Source: Aquatica leii
Taxonomy: Eukaryota > Arthropoda > Insecta > Coleoptera > Lampyridae
Length of the DNA stretch: 64,000 nt
NCBI GenBank assembly: GCA_035610365.1
Contig: CM069439.1
Span: 17,001,533-17,065,532 of the forward strand
Direction: 5' to 3'
The translations under genes were made by a program, and so were the position numbers. Under the pieces are notes generated by a model, which saw nothing but the letters and a program-made list of their open reading frames with translations, searched no databases and had not been told where the DNA came from. Below are positions 56,277 through 64,000 of the stretch, in pieces. Numbering within the stretch: the first letter of the stretch is position 1; every line of letters begins with the position of its first letter.

Positions 56277-58360
56277 GTAAGGTTTTTAGTATTTGCTTAT
56301 AATAAGCCTCTAAAATAGACTGAATCATTGATTAATTACTAATCTTAAACATCCTTAAAAAAAATATTTTACGTAATCTTAAACGAAAAGTTTTCTTAGT
56401 TTCATTTTATCCCATTAACTAAAACTAAAATATAATATTAATTAAAATTATGCACACGTTAATCCAAAATCGACATCAATGTTTTCAAAAATTTGTCGTG
56501 TTTGGGTTTCTTTATTAAAAATTTTGTTGGTAATAAATAAAGAGCGGATAGTAAGGCAAGAAAAAATACCAAAAAAAGGTGGCATAAAAGGCATATTAAA
56601 CCTGCCAAAAAAACAATGTTTATTAAGTGCTATTATTTTCCCAAGCAAAAATCAAGTATTTATCAATATTTTGACCAAGAAGCTGTTGCCCTTTATCATT
56701 TAAAATATTTTTATAGAGGGAAAAAGTTTTTTTGACATCACAAGATGTTAGTGGAGCAAATTTTAATGCCGATGTTTCTGTTATTGTTACAGATATTTTC
56801 TGTTGATGCTTCATGACCTCCCCTTTTTGAAACTAACGTAAACAATCATCGAAAAAATTTGGAACTGTTTTGTGATTCGTCTGTGGAATTTCTTTGGATA
56901 CTAGCAAATGAGCTTTTTTTGGTTCTAGTACAGACAATTTACCAACTACAAAATTTGCTATATATCGACCTCTGCAATCGGTTGTTTCATCAGCCGAAGT
57001 CCAAATGTAATGGTTTCCAATGTCATTCCTTATTGTCTGTATTTTCTATAAATGGTAAACCAGCATTTTGAAAACTATTAATACTTTAATTAAACTGCTT
57101 ACCGATTGGTAACATACGTCTAAATAATTTTTTGTCAAAGTTGATTCATCTAGAACAACTTGTTTGATGTATTTTTGAGGAAATTGCGAAAATTGATATT
57201 ATTAAGTTTTTTAAGAGGAATTTGAGCCGACACCAATCAATGCTTTGCACAAATCTAGAGCAAAAGCTGTTTTTGATGGGCCAGGTTTATTCTGTTGATC
57301 TTATATAACGTTTTTTATCAATGGTTGTTTCATAGTTTTTTTTATATTTTTTAAATGTAAACCACTACCTAAGTGTTGTTTTACATGATACTTTTTAGTA
57401 GCAGCGATCTAAAATAATACATATACTAGTAATTAAAAGCATTTAAATTAAGATAATACAAACTTGCTGATTTTGAACAAATTTGACAAAAAAGGTTTTC
57501 CCCATTGGTTGTTAAATTATTGTGCAATTTACTCCACTTGTAATAATTTTCAAGTTTGATTGTTTATTAGGTGGCATTTTTTAAAACTTACTCACAGCAC
57601 AACAGCAATAGACTATCACAGTGTGACAATATCACAGGTATTTATAACAAACAAAGAATATTTTAGTCATGTGTTTCAGTCATTAAATGAATCCCATCTG
57701 ACAGAATTAAAATTATCTATATCCGTTTGCTTTACTTAGGTACTGAATAGACCTATAATATATGATTCATTCCGAAATCCTTCCAGTTTTGTAAATAGTG
57801 TTCTGTTAAGCCTGTCATTGTACATAATCATAGTATAAATTCTTACAATAGTTTTTCTCTATAAGCGGCTTTTGTATTTAATGTTTTCTGGAAACCATTG
57901 TTTAACAAAACATGAAAATCCCTGTTGTTATTTATAGGTTCGCGGTAAGACCTTTTGAGCAAAAAATGTTAGTTATATTATTGTACGTAATTTAGGTAAA
58001 ATTCTGTAATGCGTTATTGTCATCTACCTATTAAAACACTGTTTACACAACTTTTCAAAATTTATATGTAAAAAGGCAGTATAAAATAATACTCTTTAAA
58101 AAGACAAAACAGGCAAAACGTTACACAAAAAAGCAAAATAGGCAGGCTCCAGGCATTTGCCTGACTGTCCGCTCTTTAGTAATAAACAATCAGGGTTCAG
58201 AATAAAAAAAATATTTTAAGCGGAAAAGAAACACACTTTGAACTTTATTAAAGGTATTTTTGTTTTTAAAAAAAAACTTATTTATTTTAAGAAAACGTAA
58301 TTTACTAAAATAATTGAATCATTTGGTTAAACTAAATCATTTAACTAAATAGATATATAG
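56277..58360 (+). other. Candidate intron (or insertion) in the Tc1-like transposase
   Basis: 2084 bp, beginning GTAAGG and ending ATATATAG. The junction keeps the reading frame precisely ('...QNGLS' + 'VRQVRRW...'), phase 0. No target-site duplication flanks it, which argues for an intron over a plain transposon insertion. It contains a minus-strand hAT remnant (56470-57600), which would explain its size. The region 57600-58360 is otherwise unassigned. Confidence 0.5.
56470..57600 (-). pseudogene. hAT-type transposase remnant, CGGBP1-like
   Basis: Minus strand: 'KTFFVKFVQNQQV' and 'AATKKYHVKQHLGSGLHLKN' (57360-57540, a BED-type zinc-finger region), 'TAFALDLCKALIGV' (about 57230-57270), 'VLDESTLTKNYLDVCY' (57100-57160), 'IWTSADETTDCRGRYIANFV' and 'VGKLSVLEP' (56920-57010; a catalytic Asp block 'S.DETTD..GRyiaN'), then after a deletion the C-terminal dimerisation block 'APLTSCDVKKTFSLYKNIL' (56700-56770). 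The family matches transposon-related proteins resembling CGG-binding protein 1. Several frames and a large central deletion. Terminal repeats not found. Confidence 0.75.
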
Positions 58361-59262
58361 GTGCGCCAAGTTCGTCGATGGCTTCGAAGGTTTGATGAAG
58401 CAGGAGAAGTTTCTCTTATAACGAAACCAAAAAGAATAAATAAAACAACTACCATAGAGAAAGATGCAAATCTTCTTAGGTGTGTTCAAAATTCTCCTTT
58501 TACAACTGCTCCACGAATTCGAGAAGAAGTTTATTTAAACTGCAGCGCTTCTACGATACGACGCAGATTAAACGACGCGGGATTATTTGCACGTAAGCCT
58601 GCGGTAAAACTTGAATTAACAGAAAGGCATGCTCAAGCAAGAATTAGATTCTGTCAAGATAATTTGTACAGAGACTGGAGTACGGTGATTTTTACGGAGG
58701 AAAAGGTATTTTCATCGACACAAGAGTCGTCTATGATACTTTGGCGACCACGAAATACAAGATTTAGTACCGAACATCTTCGTAAAAATCGACAAAGTGG
58801 AAGAATTTCTGGTGGATTTCAAAAGCTGGGTCGGGTGAATTGGTTCTAGTTTCTTCACCACGATTTACGTCTGATAGTTACGTTCGAGTGCTAGACAAAA
58901 TTTTGGTGCCAAGTGTGCGAACAGAATTGGAAGAAATTGTTATTGTCCAAGACAATTCGCCAAGTCATAAAAGCAGAATCGTAAATGAGTGATTTGAGGA
59001 CAGAAACGACGTAATTTCTTTAGAATGGCCAGCAAAATCTCCCGATTTAAATCCCATGGAGAACATGTGGGCAGCTATGAGCAGAACTTGGACCAATAAT
59101 CGTCTTGACATTCCGACCAGAAATTTAAATAATATAGTGCAAACTGCAAATGCAGTTTGGGAACGTTTCCGAGAATCGAACTTGTGCAAAAAATTAATTA
59201 ACTCGATGCCGAACAGGTTAACAGAATGTTTGAAAAATAACGGTTTATATACAAAACATTAA
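58361..59262 (+). pseudogene. Tc1-like transposase, main part
   Basis: Plus strand. 58361-58849: 'VRQVRRWLRRFDEAGEVSLI' and 'STIRRRLNDAGLFARKPAVK' (second helix-turn-helix), 'HAQARIRFCQDNLYRDWSTV', then 'IFTEEKVFSS', where the first catalytic Asp of 'FSDEKvF' is replaced by Glu. A frameshift near 58820 leads to 'ELVLVSSPRFTSDSYVRVLD' and 'IVIVQDNSPSHKSR' (second Asp). A TGA lies near 58992, then 'NDVISLEWPAKSPDLNPMEN' (DDE catalytic Glu in PMEN), with the C-terminus 'WERFRESNLCKKLINSMPNR' and a stop at 59260-59262. The length with the N-terminal piece fits a Tc1 transposase (~340 residues). Confidence 0.88.
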
Positions 59263-59968
59263 TTAGTTTGAGTATATTATTTATAATATAAACGTATTTT
59301 TATAATATATGTATATACTATATTTAAATAAATGTGGTTTGGTTGAAACAATGATTTAAATTAGTCGATATTACTACAAATATGATAAAGTAATCGTTAT
59401 TTTACGAAAAATGTAAATGATATTAATCTGAAGGTCGTTTTGCACAAAAGAACAGTACGATATGGTTTTTTAATTATTTGACTATTTGAAGTATTTTCAC
59501 AGTATTCATATTAAAGTATTTTGCTATTAAATACATTAGCACAGCCAAAATTTTTTTTTAATAATCAGACCAATATTAAAATGATAATATTAATTATGCA
59601 TTATTATTCCGAATGTGCAATTAATAGAAAATTAGTGATAGTAGCATTAGTGGAGGCAATACTTTATATAAATATTTGATATAAGAAATAAAAATTTTAG
59701 AATTATTAGCTTGTGTAAGATATCAATTCTCTAAAAATGCATTTTAAGTATTAGATACATTTAAAATTTGAAATAAATGCCAATCTGACGTACCGTACTT
59801 ATTATTATTTACAGATCACTAAGCTTAAATTTTTATTATTTTATTGAACTATGTAGATAATAAAATTACAATGCTTTATTTGCTTCAAACCTCTAATGAG
59901 AAACGCTATACTATTAGAATGTGAATAGGTCCGATCTTAAGCGGTCATTTTGGTTGAAGGCGAGTGTA

Positions 59969-60701
59969 CAATTAAAAAGAAATTATTGAATTTTTATAGT
60001 GTTAGATTTACTTAAAATAAAATAAGAAATAAAAAAAAAATTTATAACAATTTACAACTAAAGCACTTACAATTTTAATTTTAACCGAAGAGAAACAAGC
60101 AACTCTTTAATTATACCTTTTTTTATTTTATAAGACTATGTGGTCTTTTCTGCAGAAATGTTTTATTTTATACATATATTACTTGCGTTTATTGGCTGCA
60201 AAAATAAGTACCAATTTTACTTTTTTTTAAATTTTTGTTGTTGGAAATATTAGTCTTTAGTATGTTTATAGGAAATCTGCAAAAAAAATACACTAACATT
60301 TAACTGAATATGCAGTTTTAAATAAAAGAGTTTTTGTAGTCATGTTGAGATGTAGTTTGAATTGAAAGACACATTGTTGGTTTTTAATGTATAAGTTTTG
60401 CTTTGCGTATTTGTAAATCAAAAGTTTCGTAAACGTGAGACGTTGGGTACTTTTAACGGAAATTGTATGGTTGTTGGTGATACCCCACCATATTATGCGG
60501 CAACAAACTTAGAGAAATTTTTAAAGCAATATTTCAAAGTTGACAGTGCTTGAAATTAGAAACCCTAAAATCTAATTTTATTTTTATACGAAAATCTTAT
60601 TTCTACAATGAATAAACTTAGAAGAATCTCTTAGCACTTTAGTACCAAAAAGTATTTATAGACTGTAAGGGTGTGTTTTTTTCTAAAGAATTAATTAAAT
60701 A
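59969..60701. other. AT-rich intron sequence before dpr exon C
   Basis: No element recognised. Confidence 0.4.
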
Positions 60702-60707
60702 TTTCAG

Positions 60708-61108
60708 TGTCAAAAGCGAAGATAATGGGTAACCCCGAATTATATATCAAAAGTGGAAGCGACATTAATCTTACGTGTATTGTGCTGCAAACTCCGGATC
60801 CGCCAAGCTTTATATACTGGTACCGTGGAGGAAATGTCATTAACTACTCTCAACGAGGCGGTATAAGCGTTGTGACTGAAAAACAAACTCGTACAAGTCG
60901 CCTTCTCATATCTCGAGCTTTACCCACGGACAGTGGAAATTACACTTGCTCACCTTCTAGTAGTGACGCCGCTAGTGTGTTTGTTCATGTCTTAAATGGG
61001 GAGCAACCCGCTGCTATGCAGCATGGAAATAATAGTAATACCGCCATTTGCTGGACTTTAGATGTATTGTTGCTGTTATTATTACAGTGTTTTGTACTTG
61101 AAAGGTGA
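60708..61108 (+). CDS. dpr (paralogue not resolved): dpr family gene, exon C (Ig domain 2 and C-terminus)
   Basis: Follows TTTCAG; two bases complete the Val codon begun in exon B. It reads 'SKAKIMGNPELYIKSGSDIN' then 'LTC' (first Ig2 cysteine), 'PPSFIYWYRGGNVINYSQRG' (core Trp), 'TRTSRLLISRALPTDSGNYT' then 'CSPSSSDAASVFVHVLNGEQ' and 'PAAMQHGNNSN', ending in a hydrophobic stretch 'ICWTLDVLLLLLLQCFVLER' and TGA. 'HVLNGE.PAAMQHG' is a Dpr signature. Possible N-glycosylation: NLT, NYS, NYT, NNS. The terminal hydrophobic tail fits GPI anchoring or membrane insertion. All of Ig2 and the C-terminus lie in one exon. Confidence 0.96.
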
Positions 61109-64000
61109 ATTGTAAATTCCCGATCGTAAATGTGATTCAATAATATCAACGACAAATGTTCATACAAGTCGTTTGGACATTTATTTGTAAATATCATTGA
61201 ATATTGACCAGTTAGTTATTTTACAAAAATATATCATCTCGTTTTTGTTAAACTAAATGTAGATTTTATACATGTATAGTGACCACTAGTTTGTTGTTAA
61301 TACTAGTCTGACCAAATAGATTCACTCTTTAATGTGTAATTAGCAAATTTTTGATTCGATAATTTTACGTCGGATAAAATAGAATTCCTGACAAACTTTT
61401 TAATACCAACTGTAACATTAAATATTAAACAAAAACGATAAAAAAATTAATAAAAATATTAGAATAGATTTGTTTTTAATTTTTATTTACTGTTTATTTT
61501 TATAGTATTCTATTTTACAAACTTATTTAGAACTACAGTTTTATTTTGTAACAAAGTTTGGATGCGTACATTTAATTTTACACAAATTAATTTTGTTCTT
61601 GAAATTAAAAAAAAAAGTTTGACATAAACTGAAAAAGAAGATCAAATATTTAAAAAATAAAACGGTGTTATTAGTACTTTTAAAGCTTTAAATACAATTT
61701 AATTTTAAATTACTTTTTTTAATATTAAACTACAAATTCTGCTATTTTTAATTGTACTAGACTCTTAATAATTAATGTTTAAAATTTATACTTTCCTATA
61801 AAGAATTTTCTGATTTTGATAGATAATTTATTTTAATTAACTTTTAATGTAAGAGTTTTAAATAGTTTTATCTAAGAAAAATTATAGTATTTAATAAATT
61901 TAACAAACACACTACTTTAATATTAATATTTTTTTAATAAAACAGTAAACTTTTAAATGTTCTTTTATTACGCCAATATAAATGTTTCTATATAATTTAA
62001 TCCGTAAACAAATTTAGCTTTTTCTGCTGCTTGTCGCTACTCATAATCTTGTGTAATAACGTTTTTGAAAATTATAACGATAATTAAGTTTAGTTTTAAC
62101 ATGTCTCAGTTAAAGTAAATTTTGGCACATTTTATTACTTGTATGTTATTTTGTTTTAGAATTAAAATTCAATACATTTTTAAGTTGGCATTTTACTTAT
62201 AAATTACGGTTCCGACACAGAAAACTTCTATTCGTGTATTTATTTTATTTTTATTTAAGTATTGTACTCTATTTTATTAATATTTTTAATATATCGTACT
62301 TCTGTAAATTAATTAGTTTTATTGTTCGTCTTTAAAGCTCATTACTTATTAAATTTTTCCAACTTGGGACATGTTTAATTAAAATAAATAGAAATAAAAT
62401 TGCACGTTTTATTTTAATTAAAAAATTGTCAAATTGAAAGACGTTGAGAAAACATAATTAAGTTAATGTTGTCTGAATATCTTTTAATGTCAGTAACCGT
62501 TATTTTTAGTAATTTAGGAAACTTTTGGCAATATATTAAATTTGCTATTAATTAGTCGATTACACGTGGATAATCTACATTTAAGGTTTAAAGGAAGTGG
62601 AACTAATATATAATCTAAAACAAACGAATGAGATCATAATTACGAGAAACATTAAGCTTATTACCGTTTATATTAATATTCTTATAAAATTACAACGAAT
62701 AAAAGGAAACATATAATTATCCTTAAAGTTACTTTGACAAAAATGGTTTGACATTAACGATGCTCGCAACATATTTTTTTCTCTTATGTTTTTAATTTTA
62801 ATTTCATTTACTACATCAGCAATAGTGTGCTTATATTCAGGTATTTTTTTGTTGCGTTTCAAACACCATTTAATTATTAACTCGTTTTAGTGTATAAAAA
62901 TCGATACGCGGTAATAGTGCTTTTACTAACACTCAGATGATTTGTTGTATGAGTATATCTCCGTTTCCGCCTGAGCAAATCACATCAATGAAAAAGAAAT
63001 GTCAGAAACCATTTTCTGTTTTAATATAAATAAAAGTGTTTAGAAAGTATTTTGTTAACTTTCTTTGTTTAGTGGACTAAATTAGATTACATGTCAACCC
63101 ACAGTCTCTCACTTTTAATTTTTCTCGTCTTGAGCAAACTCTAATATCCAATACGTTTAAAAGTTTAGTATGTAATGTGTGTAATTTGAAGACGTGTATT
63201 ACTGTGATGCTAATAAAAAAAAATTATCAATATTATTTAACTATTTTTTTAAAATAAGATTTAAAGAATACGTGTTTACAGTATAAACTTTTATTTTATA
63301 GCAAAATTGTACTCGTTCAAAAATTTAAGACAATTTTGTTTTATAGTAAGCATATATTTAAATTACTTTTCTTGATTACACGAAATGAAGTTTCGATGAA
63401 ATTTTGTTTTAATTTTTTTACTTTTAAAATTATTATTTTTCACTACTTCCCGTTTTACTTATTATATCTAATATTAAATAAACTGGTATTTAATGTATTT
63501 ATTTGTTTTTAATTATAGTTCTATTAAAACGTTTTTAATCACAAGTTATAAACCCATTTTTAAAATTTTTTTAAACCAAAGTTTTTTATGCAAATGTACT
63601 AATGAACAATACATTGGTTGTCTTCCGGTACAGTATATGAACATTTCCGTTACACGCTACTATCTGAATTATTCTGTTTTTTAATTTTTTTGCATTTCTG
63701 ACAATACAAATTAACCTTTTTCTATGTTGGTTATACTCACAATTCAAAAAATAAATTTGTTTTATTTTCCTAATCTTTTACAAACGTTTTAAAGCAACAA
63801 AGTTAATAAGTTACTAATTGCTTACTTTTACTAGATTTTTTTTTATTACTTTTCGTATGACTAGTTTCAATTTTAAAAAATAGGAATAATTCCAAAAACT
63901 TTTTCGTTTTTGTAACTTAAATTACCTTTTAGTAAATATAAATATATTTGTGCTTAAGATGCAACACAATAAAAAAAAATACAAAATCTCCATGAAAGCT
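61109..64000. other. 3' region of the dpr gene and following AT-rich DNA
   Basis: Includes the 3' untranslated region. AATAAA-type signals occur (for example near 61450 and 61660), but with this base composition none can be chosen. No other gene, RNA or mobile-element motif recognised to the window end. Confidence 0.45.

Larger units (their letters stand above)
53198..59966 (+). mobile_element. Tc1-like element with ~1 kb inverted arms and two nested hAT pieces
   Basis: Ends CA(A/C)TCGCCTTCAACC both read inward and are flanked by TA (53196-53197 and 59967-59968). The left arm (53198-53979 plus 55365-about 55560, split by an insertion) is the reverse complement of about 58920-59966. It carries a second, inverted copy of the transposase C-terminus, its 3' untranslated region and the terminal repeat. 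The centre holds the transposase N-terminus (56163-56276) and, after a 2.1 kb intron-like gap, the rest (58361-59262). One insertion event with TA duplication explains the ends; two convergent copies remain possible. Confidence 0.75.
51526..60707 (+). other. dpr intron, about 9.2 kb
   Basis: Bounded by GTAAGT (51526) and TTTCAG (60702-60707). It interrupts the Val codon linking the two Ig domains (phase 1). It is largely filled by the Tc1-like element at 53198-59966. Confidence 0.85.

Noticed and set aside
56277..58360. The gap in the Tc1-like transposase as a plain hAT insertion
   Set aside because: No 8-bp duplication flanks it and hAT coding motifs stop well inside both edges, whereas GT/AG and phase fit a splice. 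Kept as candidate intron.
61109..64000. Specific polyadenylation site for dpr
   Set aside because: Many AATAAA words occur in this AT-rich stretch, and no downstream element singles one out.

Overview
The window looks like about 64 kb of very AT-rich nuclear DNA from an insect, or at least an arthropod. Its only recognisable host gene is a plus-strand member of the Dpr (defective proboscis extension response) immunoglobulin family, seen as three coding exons: 15808-15959, 51315-51525 and 60708-61108 (ending in a stop). All splice signals are consensus and all reading phases agree. The exons encode two Ig domains and a hydrophobic, GPI-anchor-like C-terminus. The signal-peptide exon was not found and is probably upstream. 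The introns are about 35.4 kb and 9.2 kb.

Almost everything else recognisable is decayed mobile DNA. From left to right: a Penelope-like reverse transcriptase fragment (1-850); a second Penelope-like element with 0.55 kb inverted arms and a GIY-YIG nuclease (3600-5560); a ZMYM-type hAT pseudogene (5770-7240); a piggyBac-like pseudogene (7590-8580); a nearly full-length Copia element with a truncated 5' LTR (9015-13274). In the first intron lie a cluster of minus-strand LINE pieces with a nested plus-strand LINE tail (17280-22600), a Jockey LINE in two halves around other sequence (25200-29000), another piggyBac remnant (29290-30000), a Gypsy gag/protease fragment (30780-32780), a complete but dead Tc1/mariner-superfamily transposon with ~165 bp terminal repeats (32786-34306), a small inverted-repeat element (36353-36610), a LINE endonuclease fragment, a 6.1 kb satellite array (38563-44673) and a minus-strand LINE (45571-48900). 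The second intron carries a Tc1-like element with long inverted arms (53198-59966) that holds two hAT-related pieces.

The most interesting structure is the satellite. Its ~266 bp unit is a piece of a Tc1/mariner-superfamily transposase gene, from the second catalytic Asp to near the C-terminus. The flanks hold the rest of the same gene in the same orientation: the C-terminus and putative terminal repeat to the left, the middle of the transposase to the right. This appears to be a satellite caught at birth, amplified in place inside one transposon copy, with a 3-base shared motif at the breakpoints and an incipient 532 bp dimeric higher-order repeat.

No tRNA, rRNA, CRISPR or bacterial-type feature was seen. 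Calls rest on reading the sequence and remembered family motifs; no database search was possible, so clade names for degenerate elements are provisional.
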